DNA from: Fimbriimonadia bacterium
Lineage (GTDB): Bacteria; Armatimonadota; Fimbriimonadia; Fimbriimonadales; JABRVX01
Direction of reading: 5' to 3'
DNA length: 64,000 bases
Assembly (NCBI GenBank): GCA_039961735.1
Contig: JABRVX010000031.1
Coordinates: 1 to 64,000, forward strand
Shown here: positions 46,027-55,355 of the stretch, piece after piece
How the letters are laid out: each line of letters starts with the position of its first letter
Numbering within the stretch: the stretch's first letter is position 1
Notes under the pieces: generated by a model
Databases searched by the model: none
What the model was told of the DNA's origin: nothing
The model's input: only the letters and a program-made list of their open reading frames with translations
Program-made: the position numbers and the translations under genes

Positions 46027-46462
46027 CTGGTTCTGGCAGATCGGCACCGAGTTGCAGTCCCTGTCGGAGGAACTGCTACACGGCGCGTTGAACTCCCCCG
46101 TTACAGCACGAAGGTTCTGGGAACCTCGGGTGGACGTGTGTGAGACGGAAGATGCCATCATGGTAGTCGCAGAGATCGCCGGTATGGACCCGAATGCAAT
46201 CTCGGTGTCCTTCTCACCGGACCGAAAGTCGCTCATACTGCGTGGGTCCCGAACGGAGCACGAGGCCGAGGAGTCCAAACGTACTCGGTGCTTCCAGTTG
46301 GAGATTTACTACGGGGACTTCTTGCGGGAGGTACCGTTGCCCAACATCCCGATCGACGTGGATCGGATTACGGCCAACTACCGAAGCGGGATGCTCACGA
46401 TCACCGTGCCGAAGAGTGACCTGCCTGTCGAAGCGCGCACGATCCCAGTAGTCGAAGGATAG
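46004..46462 (+). CDS. Small heat-shock protein, Hsp20/alpha-crystallin family
   Basis: A 152-residue small heat-shock protein. The alpha-crystallin domain is about residues 42-140, starting with WEPRVDVCETEDAIMVVAEIAGMD and ending with the ANYRSGMLTITVPK strand, the family's G-x-L motif. It holds unfolding proteins for refolding or for degradation, which fits lon directly downstream (4-base gap). The ribosome site is GGGAGAAGAGG inside the DUF4127 end. Confidence 0.94.
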   Translation: MARRRQADWFWQIGTELQSLSEELLHGALNSPVTARRFWEPRVDVCETEDAIMVVAEIAGMDPNAISVSFSPDRKSLILRGSRTEHEAEESKRTRCFQLEIYYGDFLREVPLPNIPIDVDRITANYRSGMLTITVPKSDLPVEARTIPVVEG

Positions 46463-46466
46463 TCGC

Positions 46467-48914
46467 ATGGAACTGCCCACGCTGGGCGACCAACAGATTG
46501 AGGAAGAGGAGCCGAGACCGGATATCCCGGCGGAACTGAACCTCCTGCCCCTTCGGGACGCCGTGGTGTTCCCGATGCTGATTGCTCCGCTCGCTGTGGG
46601 GCGCGAGCACTCGATCCAGTTGGTGGACGACAGTATTCTGGGCAACAAGCGCATCATCGGCGTGGTCGCTCAGCGCGACCCCAGTACGGAGAAACCTTCT
46701 TTCGAAGAGGTGTACGAGTACGGCTGCGCCGTGATCATCCGCACCATGGTCAAGATGGCCGACGGGGTGCGCCTCATCGTTCAGGGTCTCTCGCGTTTCC
46801 GCGTAGTCGAGCCGATACAGGAGGACCCTTACCTCCGGGCTCGCATCGAGCAGCTCGCGGAACCACCGCAACCGGAGGGTGAAGAGGCCATCGAGATCGA
46901 AGCCCTCCGGCGCGGAGTGGCCACGTTGTTCGAGCGTGCGGTCTCCCTCTCGCCCCAACTGCCTGACGAGCTGAGGTCGCTGACCCAGTCGGTTGCAGAG
47001 CCCAACGTGCTTGCCGACCTCGTCGCGGCCCACATGCCGCTGAGCGTGGTGGACAAGCAGAAGATCCTGGAGACCGTGCAACTGGGTCCGCGCCTGCGGG
47101 CGCTTATGGCCATCCTGGGCCGCGAAGTGCGTGTGCTGGAGCTGTCCAGCAAAGTGCAGAGTGAAGTCACCACCGAGTTGAGCAAGTCGCAGCGCGAGTA
47201 CTACCTGCGCGAGCAGCTTCGAGCCATCCAAAGGGAGCTGGGCGAGGGCGACGACCAGCAGATGGAGATCGAGGAGCTGGAGGCGAAGATTCGCGAAGCG
47301 GGCATGAGCGAAGAAGCCGAGAAGGAGTGTCGCAGAGAGCTCGACCGTCTTCGCCGCATGTCCGCTGGCTCGCCAGAGTACTCGGTCGCCCGCACCTACA
47401 TAGATTGGATGGTGGCACTGCCCTGGTCCGTCAGCACCGAGGACAACCTCGACCTGCATCGCGTGAAGCGGGTCTTGGACCGCGACCACCACGGTCTCGA
47501 GAAGATCAAGGAGCGCATCATCGAGTTCCTTGCGGTGAGGCGTGTCAAGGGCGGTCCGGTGAGGCAGCCCATCCTCGCCTTCGTCGGCCCTCCGGGAACC
47601 GGTAAGACTTCCCTGGGCCGCTCGATCGCCGAGGCGCTCGGACGGAAGTTCGTGCGCATCTCTCTCGGCGGCATGAGGGACGAAGCCGAGATCCGGGGTC
47701 ACCGCAGAACCTACATCGGCGCGCTCCCCGGCCAGATCATGCAAGGGCTTCGCCGAGCAGGTTCCAACAACCCCGTGTTCATGCTGGACGAGATTGACAA
47801 ACTGGGCTCGGACTTTCGGGGCGACCCGTCCTCGGCAATGTTGGAAGTACTCGATCCGGAACAGAACAACGCCTTTCGGGACCACTACTTCGACGTGAAC
47901 TTCGACCTTAGCCGCGTCTTCTTCATCACGACAGCGAATCTCCTCGAGACCATTCCGCCGCCTCTGCGCGACCGCATGGAGATGATCGAGCTGTCGGGAT
48001 ACACAGACGAAGAGAAGGTGGCCATCGCTCGAAAGCACCTCGTGCCCAAGCAGCTTGCCGAACACGGCCTGGCTACGGCCAAGCTGAAGTTCCATCAGAG
48101 CGCGCTGCGGCACATCATCGCCAACTACACTCGCGAAGCGGGCGTGCGCAATCTCGAGCGACGGATCGCCGCCGTCTGCCGCAAGGCCGCCCGACGCATC
48201 GCAGAGGGGAACGAGGAACCTCTGACGGTCACTTCAGCGAACCTAAGCGAATTCCTAGGCCCACCCGTGTTCCTCCGCGAGGCCGTGATGGAACGCAAGA
48301 TGGAACCTGGTGTCGCCGTTGGGCTCGCGTGGACCCCTGCCGGCGGAGACATCCTGTTCATCGAGAGCACGAAGATGCCGGGGGGTAAGAACTTGGTGCT
48401 GACCGGGCAGCTCGGTGAAGTCATGCGCGAGTCGGCGCAGGCCGCCCTGAGCTTCCTACGGACCAACGCCGAAGCATACGGGATCCCGCCCGACTTTTTC
48501 GAGAAGAACGACATCCATGTTCACGTGCCCGCCGGAGCCACCCCGAAAGACGGTCCGAGTGCCGGCGTCGCCATCCTCGCATCCCTAGCAGGATTGTTGT
48601 CCGGCAGATCCTTCCGCTCCCGGCTTGCCTTGACCGGAGAGATCACGCTTCGCGGACAGGTGCTTCCGGTTGGAGGCATCAAGGAGAAGGTACTTGCGGC
48701 TTATCGGGCCGGGGTGCGCACGGTGCTGCTCCCGGAACGCAACGAAAAGGACATCTTGGAGGACATCCCTCCCGAGATCCGTGAGGAGATGACGATCCAC
48801 TACGTCTCGCGGGCCGAAGAGGTGCTGCGCCTGGCTTTGGAGGACGCTCCCTCGCGCAACGAACGGCACCAGAAGTCGAAGCGTGTGGCGAGGAGACCGG
48901 TGGTAAAATCCTGA
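46467..48914 (+). CDS. lon: ATP-dependent Lon protease
   Basis: An 815-residue LonA. The N-terminal substrate-binding domain begins NLLPLRDAVVFPMLIAPLAVGR, followed by a coiled-coil region to about residue 300. The AAA+ module has Walker A GPPGTGKT at 374-381 and Walker B FMLDEIDKL. The Ser-Lys protease domain has catalytic Ser698 in PKDGPSAG and Lys741 in GGIKEK. It degrades misfolded and regulatory proteins in the cytoplasm. Its position behind hsp20 suggests joint stress control. Confidence 0.97.
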   Translation: MELPTLGDQQIEEEEPRPDIPAELNLLPLRDAVVFPMLIAPLAVGREHSIQLVDDSILGNKRIIGVVAQRDPSTEKPSFEEVYEYGCAVIIRTMVKMADGVRLIVQGLSRFRVVEPIQEDPYLRARIEQLAEPPQPEGEEAIEIEALRRGVATLFERAVSLSPQLPDELRSLTQSVAEPNVLADLVAAHMPLSVVDKQKILETVQLGPRLRALMAILGREVRVLELSSKVQSEVTTELSKSQREYYLREQLRAIQRELGEGDDQQMEIEELEAKIREAGMSEEAEKECRRELDRLRRMSAGSPEYSVARTYIDWMVALPWSVSTEDNLDLHRVKRVLDRDHHGLEKIKERIIEFLAVRRVKGGPVRQPILAFVGPPGTGKTSLGRSIAEALGRKFVRISLGGMRDEAEIRGHRRTYIGALPGQIMQGLRRAGSNNPVFMLDEIDKLGSDFRGDPSSAMLEVLDPEQNNAFRDHYFDVNFDLSRVFFITTANLLETIPPPLRDRMEMIELSGYTDEEKVAIARKHLVPKQLAEHGLATAKLKFHQSALRHIIANYTREAGVRNLERRIAAVCRKAARRIAEGNEEPLTVTSANLSEFLGPPVFLREAVMERKMEPGVAVGLAWTPAGGDILFIESTKMPGGKNLVLTGQLGEVMRESAQAALSFLRTNAEAYGIPPDFFEKNDIHVHVPAGATPKDGPSAGVAILASLAGLLSGRSFRSRLALTGEITLRGQVLPVGGIKEKVLAAYRAGVRTVLLPERNEKDILEDIPPEIREEMTIHYVSRAEEVLRLALEDAPSRNERHQKSKRVARRPVVKS

Positions 48915-48918
48915 CGCA

Positions 48919-49677
48919 GTGACCTCGGTTCAACTAGCGAGCGGACCTACCCCTGCCGGCACGGTACTGGGAATTCCCATCCACGTAACCACCATGTCGG
49001 ACGCATTGCGGCGGGTGCAAGAGTTCATCCGCGAGGGCGTGCCGCGATTGGTGGTCACACTGGATGCGGGGGGACTCGTGCTCGCCGCGAGGGACCCCGA
49101 GTGGGCCAAGCTACTCGAGTCCGCGGACCTGATCACGCCGGACAGCAGCGGCATCGTTTGGGCTCTGCGCCGGAGTGGTCTGGCGATCGGGGGGCGCGTG
49201 GCCGGGTGTGACATGGCGGGGGAGCTGTGCAGGCTGAGTCAGCAGCACGGGTACCGCGTATATCTGCTGGGGGGCGCGCCGGGTGTCGCGGAGAAGGCAG
49301 CCTGTGCACTGACCGCCACCTATCCCGGATGCAGCATCGTCGGCTTCGACCATGGGTACTTCCAAGAAGCGGAAGAGCCCGAAGTACTGTCAAGGATTGC
49401 CAACGCGAAACCGGACATCTTGCTGGTTGCGATGGGCATGCCTCGTCAGGAGAAATGGATCGCGCGGCATCGGGAACGGCTAGGCGTCCCCGTGTCTATC
49501 GGCGTTGGGGGAACGCTGGACGTGTTCGCGGGCGTGGCCAAACGGGCTCCCCGAGCCTTTCAGCGGCTAGGGCTGGAGTGGCTGTGGCGGGTGGCCCGAA
49601 ATCCACGGAAGATGCGGAAGGTTCTCTCGCTTCCTACGTTTGTACTGATGGTGCTACGAAACCAAAGCGTTGTGTAA
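48919..49677 (+). CDS. WecG/TagA/CpsF family glycosyltransferase
   Basis: A 252-residue GT26 enzyme. Typical segments are VTLDAGGLVLAARDPEWAKLLESADLITPDSSGIVWALR, GYRVYLLGGAPGVAEKAA, and LVAMGMPRQEKWIARHRERL. Members transfer N-acetylmannosaminuronate, N-acetylmannosamine or other sugars to lipid-linked intermediates in wall teichoic acid, enterobacterial common antigen or exopolysaccharide. GTG 48919 follows the lon stop by 4 bases. A TAAAAT at 48904 could add a local promoter. Confidence 0.93.
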   Translation: MTSVQLASGPTPAGTVLGIPIHVTTMSDALRRVQEFIREGVPRLVVTLDAGGLVLAARDPEWAKLLESADLITPDSSGIVWALRRSGLAIGGRVAGCDMAGELCRLSQQHGYRVYLLGGAPGVAEKAACALTATYPGCSIVGFDHGYFQEAEEPEVLSRIANAKPDILLVAMGMPRQEKWIARHRERLGVPVSIGVGGTLDVFAGVAKRAPRAFQRLGLEWLWRVARNPRKMRKVLSLPTFVLMVLRNQSVV

Positions 49678-49689
49678 GGAGGGATTGGA

Positions 49690-49956
49690 TTGCCGACCTA
49701 CGGTTACATCTGCACAGAGTGCGACCACGAGTTCGAGGTGTTCCAGAGCGCGACCGCCCCACCCGTCTCCACCTGCGAGCGATGCGGAGGCAAGGTCCGG
49801 AAGCAGATTCACGCTGTGGGCATAGCCTTCAAGGGCGCTGGCTTTCACATCAACGACTACTCGTCGCGCCCCAGCACACCCCCTGCATGCGAGGCAAGCT
49901 CTAAGTCCGAGACCCCCTGCGCATCCGGGGGCTGTTGCCCCCTGAACTCGGACTAG
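49690..49956 (+). CDS. FmdB-type zinc-ribbon protein
   Basis: An 88-residue protein. The CxxC...CxxC zinc ribbon (PTYGYICTECDHEFEVFQ ... CERCGGKVRK, about residues 2-40) is typical of FmdB regulators. The C-terminal tail carries further Cys (CEASSKSETPCASGGCC) that may bind metal or be disordered. FmdB was named in the formamidase operon of Methylophilus, and formamide is the product of the HutG reaction here, but the two are not linked in position. TTG 49690 with AAGGAGGGA upstream. Last gene of the gpsA operon. Confidence 0.88.
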   Translation: MPTYGYICTECDHEFEVFQSATAPPVSTCERCGGKVRKQIHAVGIAFKGAGFHINDYSSRPSTPPACEASSKSETPCASGGCCPLNSD

Positions 49957-49998
49957 CCGACTTTCTGCCCGTGGGGCAGACACACGCTCGGAAAGAGA

Positions 49999-50029
49999 TA
50001 CGCCCCGCCAGTCCATGTGGCGGGGCGTA
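49999..50029. terminator. Bidirectional terminator between fmdB and the DUF3352 gene
   Basis: TACGCCCCGCC and GGCGGGGCGTA form a perfect 11-bp stem with a 9-base loop, lying between two convergent genes. T-runs are short on both sides. Confidence 0.65.
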
Positions 50030-50051
50030 GAGCAATTTCTGGCCTACCTTC

Positions 50052-51761
50052 TTAGAACGCCATGTCGGCGGATGGGCCGGGGGCGTTGCGGTTCTTCTTC
50101 GCTTCCGCGCCGATGCGGTGCACCAACTCCACCCAGTCCAGCGGCACGAAGAGCTCGGCCGTGGTCGTCTTCCCGTCATAGGAGGCGCTGAAAGTCAGCC
50201 CGTCGTCCCCGAACAGCTTGTGCCAATCCCAAGCGGGTCCTCTATCCTTCTCGGCAGCGTCCTTCATGAGGGTTGGTAGGTCTGCCATCAGCGTGAAGCG
50301 ACCTGCCTTCAGCCCACGGTCCACCATTCGCTTGAAACGAGGGTCGGACCGCAGCGCATTCGCATCGCTCCCCGAAGAGTCCACCACTTGCTTCAGCAAA
50401 GTCAGCGAAGTGGAGGCGACGACGGTTTTCCCGAGTATCGCATAGCACGGCGTCTTGCCCTTCGCGTTCGGGTCGCCGGACACGTCGAGCAGATGAATCG
50501 TGGTGGTGCCATACGGTTGCGACGAGAACCTTGCCTTCGGCCCCCCCTTGTCGAAGCGGCCGGAGTCGATGGCCAACCGCAGCTTCTCGATGAAGGTGGC
50601 CGGGTCGGCACCGTTCGCATCATCCGCGATGAACAGCGCATCGGGGTCGTCGTTACCGGGCACCTGAGACGGGTAAAGGGCGACCGTGAACTCCCCTCGG
50701 AACGCGGGGACAACGTCCTTCTCGAGGTCGAAGCCCGTCTCGGACCGGAACTTCGCCAACCCTTCCTCCATCTCGCGCTTCGACTCGGGCTTGGCGAGTG
50801 CGAAGTTGCGTAACGTGTCATAGATAGCGGCGGGCTGTGACAGCGCCGCGAGTCCATAGGCCCCGCGCGGCAGCAAGCCGAGTGAATCGAGGCTCAGGAC
50901 CGGCAGATTCGCTAGGGGCTGCATCTCCTTCACCTCGTCGGCGCTGAACGGCGCACGCACGGAGCAGAGCAACCCATCGTTGCGAATGGCGAGGCCCGCG
51001 GCGAACCACCCGTTATGGCGGAAGGGGTTCGCGCCCTTCAACTCACGCTCGGCTTCCTTGCCCGCCTCGCGCAGCAACGAGTTGGAAACGAACAGCATTG
51101 CGTTCGCGTCGTCGGGGAGCGCCTTTCTGGCTTCCTGGTAGGCGGCGAGGTCGGCGGCGGAAGGCGACTTGCCCGCTTTCACGGCAATCACCCGACGCAT
51201 CGACTCCTCGTTGGGTGAGATGATCAGGTAGTTCCCGAGGACAGCAGCCGTAGACTTCTTGTCAATCACGTAGGCTTGCTCGCCCTCGAGTCTGTAGCCC
51301 CGCAGGTGCTTCTCCAGCGACGAGCTCACGGCCCCGGGGTTGCCGACCGCCATCAGGAGCGCGGCATACTTCGGCTCCTTGCCCTCCTCGATGCCCCACA
51401 CTCCCACGGCGAAGCTATTCTTGATGTGCGGGCGGATCTCTCGAACTAGCTCGTTCTGAGCGGCAGCCTCGGCAATCTCCTTCTCGAGTTCGTCCAGCAG
51501 GCCTTCTTGCTTGAGTGCATCGCCTATGGCCTTGAAGGTCTGCGCCTGAGCCGGGCTGGGCGACAGGTCTACCGTGATGATGGCCTGGGCGTCAGCAGGC
51601 ATGAAGCCGATTGCTAACTCCCCTGGGCGGTCGAATAGGACCTTGTAGCCGACTGCGCCAGCCCCAACGACCGCGGCGATGGCCGCCACTCCCCACCAGG
51701 ACGCACCACCACGAAGCCCGCGCGGGCGGGCACCGGCAGCATGTGAACGCAGGTTCCCCAC
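50052..51761 (-). CDS. DUF3352 family membrane-anchored protein
   Basis: About 569 residues. One transmembrane helix near the N terminus (WWGVAAIAAVVGAGAVGYKVLF) leaves a long extracytoplasmic domain typical of DUF3352: AIGFMPADAQAIITVDLSPSPAQAQTFKAIGD, AYVIDKKSTAAVLGNYLIISPNEESMRRVI, FRGEFTVALYPS, and CYAILGKTVVASTSLTLLKQVVD. Function unknown. GTG 51761 is preferred because GGAGGG precedes it by 6 bases; ATG 51767 and an upstream GTG at 51836 are alternatives. The C terminus is hydrophilic with no anchor. Confidence 0.78.
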   Translation of the reverse strand: MGNLRSHAAGARPRGLRGGASWWGVAAIAAVVGAGAVGYKVLFDRPGELAIGFMPADAQAIITVDLSPSPAQAQTFKAIGDALKQEGLLDELEKEIAEAAAQNELVREIRPHIKNSFAVGVWGIEEGKEPKYAALLMAVGNPGAVSSSLEKHLRGYRLEGEQAYVIDKKSTAAVLGNYLIISPNEESMRRVIAVKAGKSPSAADLAAYQEARKALPDDANAMLFVSNSLLREAGKEAERELKGANPFRHNGWFAAGLAIRNDGLLCSVRAPFSADEVKEMQPLANLPVLSLDSLGLLPRGAYGLAALSQPAAIYDTLRNFALAKPESKREMEEGLAKFRSETGFDLEKDVVPAFRGEFTVALYPSQVPGNDDPDALFIADDANGADPATFIEKLRLAIDSGRFDKGGPKARFSSQPYGTTTIHLLDVSGDPNAKGKTPCYAILGKTVVASTSLTLLKQVVDSSGSDANALRSDPRFKRMVDRGLKAGRFTLMADLPTLMKDAAEKDRGPAWDWHKLFGDDGLTFSASYDGKTTTAELFVPLDWVELVHRIGAEAKKNRNAPGPSADMAF

Positions 51762-51999
51762 TCTCATCCCTCCACGAGGCACCACCGTGCGACGGACGGT
51801 GCCTGCATCTACGCTACTTACCTTCCACGTCTGCACCGGGTTGCACCTCGCACGGAGTCGAGGGAGATTCGATCGATTTGACAGGTCGTTACACTAGCTG
51901 AGACGGATACATACAAAACAATCCGCTGTCTTGATCGTCAGAATGGCCGAGAAGGACCTAACCGGAAGGTCGGTCCCCCGAAATTAAAGGAGTTTGTGT

Positions 52000-52479
52000 A
52001 TGAAGAGGCTGTTGATTGGCCTGCTAGGAGTAGCCCTTTTCGCCGCGATGGCGTTGGCCGTTGGCGAGGGAGTCGCATTCGGAAGCGGCACGATCCAGAT
52101 GCCCAATCGCGCCTTGGGAGTGTTCAGCTTCCACGCGGGCTCGTTCGATGGCAACATCAGAGGGTTTCTGAACTTCCGAGAGGTGCTTCGGTCCAACACC
52201 GGGCGCGAGAAGACGATCCACACCGTTCGCCTTAAAGTCGAGAAGTTCGAGTGCCGGGATAAGAACGCCGTGTTCTCTGGGCCAGCTTTGTTCGACGGCA
52301 GGCAGGCCTACGCCGAGGTGTTCGTATCGGATCGCTGGTACCCCGGCAGCCCCCTCGACGTCTTGGATCATTTCGAGATGAAGGTGTTCTCGCCGGACGG
52401 CAACGCAGTGTATCGGGCCGGCGGTCCGGTGCGCGGCGACATCGTCGTACGCTGTGGCCCTCCTCCCGGGCGTCTGTAG
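52000..52479 (+). CDS. Secreted protein of unknown function
   Basis: A 159-residue protein with a clear signal peptide (MKRLLIGLLGVALFAAMALAVG). The mature part is beta-rich and polar, with VFSFHAGSFDGNIRGFLNFREV, TIHTVRLKVEKFECRDKNAVFSGPALF and VSDRWYPGSPLDVLDHFEMKV. Two Cys (in KFECRD and VRCGPP) could form a disulfide. No family was recognised. AAAGGAG sits upstream of ATG 52000. Monocistronic, with its own terminator. Confidence 0.75.
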   Translation: MKRLLIGLLGVALFAAMALAVGEGVAFGSGTIQMPNRALGVFSFHAGSFDGNIRGFLNFREVLRSNTGREKTIHTVRLKVEKFECRDKNAVFSGPALFDGRQAYAEVFVSDRWYPGSPLDVLDHFEMKVFSPDGNAVYRAGGPVRGDIVVRCGPPPGRL

Positions 52480-52514
52480 TTCGTAGAGTTCTCACCTCTG
52501 CCTGTCTACCGTAC

Positions 52515-52540
52515 CAGGGCCGCTCATCGCAGCGGCCCTG
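52515..52540 (+). terminator. Terminator-like hairpin
   Basis: CAGGGCCGCT and AGCGGCCCTG form a perfect 10-bp stem with a CATCGC loop, about 35 bases past the secreted protein gene. The tail CTTCATAGCTGTTCT is moderately T-rich. Confidence 0.65.
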
Positions 52541-52639
52541 CTTCATAGCTGTTCTCCCAAGGAACTGGCATGGCGAAGTCGAAAGTACAAAAGCAGTACG
52601 CAGTGCCGGGTGCCCAAGGCCCGGCGTTCGAGGTGGGGG

Positions 52640-53272
52640 ATGAGCGAGGAAAAGAAGCCCGAGCTCAGTCGAAGGCAATTCCTAAAGTCGGTAGGTGCAG
52701 CGGCGGCCGTTGCGACCGTAGGTGGAGCCGCTGGGCTGCACAAAGGTCACCCCGAGACCGTGGGAAGCCCGGCGAGCGTGACACCACAGGGTGTCGGCGA
52801 GCGGACGGTCAGTCTGAATGTGAACGGCGAAGTCCATCGGCTGCTCCTGGAGCCACGCATGACTTTGTTGGACGCGATTCGTGATAGGCTGGGCCTCACT
52901 GGATCCAAACGAGTGTGCGACCGAGGCACCTGCGGCGCTTGCACCGTATACCTCGACGGCAAACCCATCTATGCGTGCCTGAAACTCGCCGTCGACTGCG
53001 AGGGCCACAAGGTCGAGACGGTTGAAAGCCTCGCGCCCGACGGCAAGCTGAATGCTGTTCAGCAGGCGTTCGTGAACCACGACTCGCTGCAATGCGGGTT
53101 TTGCACGCCCGGCTTCGTGATGTGTGTGAATCATCTGTTGAAGACGAACAAAAGCCCGAGTTTGGCGGATATCAAGAACGCTTGCTCGGGCAACGTGTGC
53201 CGATGCGGCACGTACACACGCATCTTCGAGGCCGCCGAGAGCGCAGCGAAGGCGATGAGGGAGGGAGCCTAA
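52640..53272 (+). CDS. Aldehyde oxidoreductase [2Fe-2S] subunit, Tat-exported (PaoA/YagT-like)
   Basis: A 210-residue xanthine oxidase-family iron-sulfur subunit. The twin-arginine signal SRRQFLK is at residues 10-16, followed by a hydrophobic Ala/Gly/Val stretch. The plant-type [2Fe-2S] ligands are C93, C98, C101 and C113. The second cluster uses C152-x2-C155 and C187-x-C189 (CGFC and CRC). It passes electrons from the molybdenum subunit to FAD. A Tat signal on this small subunit is the hallmark of periplasmic PaoABC. ATG 52640 follows GAGGTGGGGG. The large-subunit gene starts one base after the stop. Confidence 0.92.
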   Translation: MSEEKKPELSRRQFLKSVGAAAAVATVGGAAGLHKGHPETVGSPASVTPQGVGERTVSLNVNGEVHRLLLEPRMTLLDAIRDRLGLTGSKRVCDRGTCGACTVYLDGKPIYACLKLAVDCEGHKVETVESLAPDGKLNAVQQAFVNHDSLQCGFCTPGFVMCVNHLLKTNKSPSLADIKNACSGNVCRCGTYTRIFEAAESAAKAMREGA

Positions 53273-53273
53273 C

Positions 53274-55355
53274 ATGTCGGAGTGGAACGACCGCTCGAAG
53301 ACCAAGTATGTCGGTCAGCGGGTGACGCGCGTCGAGGGGCCCCTCAAGGTGTCGGGGCGGGCGAAATACACGTACGACATTCAGCTCCCCGACATGCTAT
53401 ACGGTGCCATCCTTGGCTCGCCCCACGCCGCGGCGCAGGTTAAGTCCGTGGATATCTCGGAGGCGGAACGAATGCCCGGGGTGAAGGCCGTGCACGTGGT
53501 TGCAGGGCCGGGAACCAACCTCAGGCACCAGGGGCAGGACGTCGCGGCAGTGGCGGCGACAACGGAGCAGCAAGCACGCGATGCGCTGCGGGCAATCCGG
53601 GTCGAGTACGAGGTTCGCCCCCATCGAGTCATTACACAAGTCGCCTCTCAAGACCCGGAGCGGATGGAGCCCTTCCCTGCTCTTTCCGACGAAGCGCAGA
53701 CCGCACTCCGTGCGGCCGACGCGACCATTGAGGGCTCCTACAGCGTCCCTGTCCGCATTCACACCTGCCTGGAGACTCATGGTTGCGTGGTGCGTTGGGA
53801 CGGAGATGACCGATTCACCATGTGGTGCTCCACCCAGGCCGTACACGGCGTGCGTGGCGGCATGGCGCAGAACCAAGGCGTGCCCGCGGGGAACGTCCGC
53901 GTGATCTGCGAGCATATGGGTGGGGGGTTCGGCAGCAAGCTGGGACCGGGCAGCGAGTTCGCCGTCTGCGCCGCGCTGGCGAAGAAGGCGAAGGCTCCTG
54001 TCAAGTTGATGCGCGACCGCCACACCGAGCAGTTGACCACGGGCAACGGTCCGGATGCCCATGCTCGCGTGAGGGCGGGCGCTCGCAAGGACGGAAAGCT
54101 GGCAGTGATTGCGGCGGATTGCTTCGGCACCTCCGGCTACAGTGCGCAATGGGGAATGCCCTTTCCGTACGTGTACCGAGCGGAGACACGGGCGGTGAGA
54201 TCTCGGCCCGTTCGCACCAATTGCGGGTCCGATGCGCCACTTCGCGCACCCATGCATCCGCAGGCTTGCGCGATCACCGAGCAAGTGGTGGATGAGCTGG
54301 CCTATGCTCTGGGCATGGATCCGCTGGAGCTGCGGCTGGCAAACACCGACGGGGTACGCAAACAGCAGTTCGAGTTGGGAGCAAAACTCTTCGGGTGGGA
54401 GAAGCGGAACCCGAAGCCTGGGTCGGACGGCGGGCGCTTCCGGCGCGGCATGGGGGTGGGAACGTCCGCGTGGGGTGGCGGCGGGGGCCCCGGCTCTCGA
54501 GTAGAGCTCACGATTCACCGAGACGCCACGATCGAGGTTAAGCTAGGCACCCAGGACCTCGGCACCGGTACCCGCACCTACGTGGCTTCCATCGTTGCGG
54601 AAGATCTCGGGGTGGATATCTCTCAGGTTCGCGCCATGATCGGTGACAGCGACTTCGGCTACTCCGGTGCGAGCGGGGGGTCCACCACTACGGCATCGGT
54701 AGCACCTGCGGTGAAAACGGCGTCGCTCGAAGCGAGGAGGCAGCTTTTCGAGAAGGCTGCCGAGATGGTCGGCCAGCCCGCCGAGGAACTCGACGCTCGC
54801 GACGGCAAGGTGTTCGTTTCGAGCGACCCGTCGAAGAGCATCACGTTTGCCGAAGTCTGCTCTAGGCTCGGTGTCGCGGGGATCGTGGCGAACGGGACCT
54901 TCGATGCTTCGTTGCAGCAGGGCGGCGTCGCGGGGGTGCAGTTCGCGGAGGTGGAAGTGGACATGTGGACCGGCCGTGTGCGGCCCATTCGCGTTCTGGC
55001 AGTCCATGACTGCGGCTACTGGATGAACCGACTGACCACCGAGAGCCAGATCATCGGCGGCGTCATTCAAGGCATTGGCATGGCGCTACTCGAAGAGCGC
55101 AAGATGGACGAGAACACGGGCCGATGCCTGAACCCGGACCTGGAGCAGTACAAGTTGCCCGGACCGTGGGAGATGCCCGAGATTGTGCCACACCTTTTCG
55201 AGACGCACCAGAAAGTGGCGGGCATAGGCGAGCCGCCGGTCATCCCAACTGCAGGCGCCATTGCCAACGCCGTGTTCCACGCGTCGGGCCTGCGCATTCG
55301 GCACCTACCTATCACCCCGCGGAAGCTCTTGGAGGCGATGGATGAACGCGTTTGA
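53274..55355 (+). CDS. Aldehyde oxidoreductase molybdenum-binding subunit (PaoC/YagR-like)
   Basis: A 693-residue xanthine oxidase-family large subunit. Domain start YVGQRVTRVEGPLKVSGRAKYTYDIQLPDMLYGAI; molybdopterin-binding segments GGGFGSKLGPGSEFAVCAALAKKAKAPVKLMRDR, and GGSTTTASVAPAV. The catalytic Glu is in GIGEPPVIPTAGAI, at about residue 653. It hydroxylates aldehydes or N-heterocycles with water as oxygen source. PaoC has no signal of its own and is co-exported with the Tat-bearing subunit. The order here is A-C-B, unlike E. coli paoABC. Substrate unknown; aldehydes are the family expectation. Confidence 0.92.
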   Translation: MSEWNDRSKTKYVGQRVTRVEGPLKVSGRAKYTYDIQLPDMLYGAILGSPHAAAQVKSVDISEAERMPGVKAVHVVAGPGTNLRHQGQDVAAVAATTEQQARDALRAIRVEYEVRPHRVITQVASQDPERMEPFPALSDEAQTALRAADATIEGSYSVPVRIHTCLETHGCVVRWDGDDRFTMWCSTQAVHGVRGGMAQNQGVPAGNVRVICEHMGGGFGSKLGPGSEFAVCAALAKKAKAPVKLMRDRHTEQLTTGNGPDAHARVRAGARKDGKLAVIAADCFGTSGYSAQWGMPFPYVYRAETRAVRSRPVRTNCGSDAPLRAPMHPQACAITEQVVDELAYALGMDPLELRLANTDGVRKQQFELGAKLFGWEKRNPKPGSDGGRFRRGMGVGTSAWGGGGGPGSRVELTIHRDATIEVKLGTQDLGTGTRTYVASIVAEDLGVDISQVRAMIGDSDFGYSGASGGSTTTASVAPAVKTASLEARRQLFEKAAEMVGQPAEELDARDGKVFVSSDPSKSITFAEVCSRLGVAGIVANGTFDASLQQGGVAGVQFAEVEVDMWTGRVRPIRVLAVHDCGYWMNRLTTESQIIGGVIQGIGMALLEERKMDENTGRCLNPDLEQYKLPGPWEMPEIVPHLFETHQKVAGIGEPPVIPTAGAIANAVFHASGLRIRHLPITPRKLLEAMDERV

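Noticed and set aside
46401-48113. 570-codon open frame antisense to lon
   Set aside because: A shadow of the G+C-rich lon gene. The translation is rich in His, Arg and Leu with no family features, and lon is certain from its motifs.
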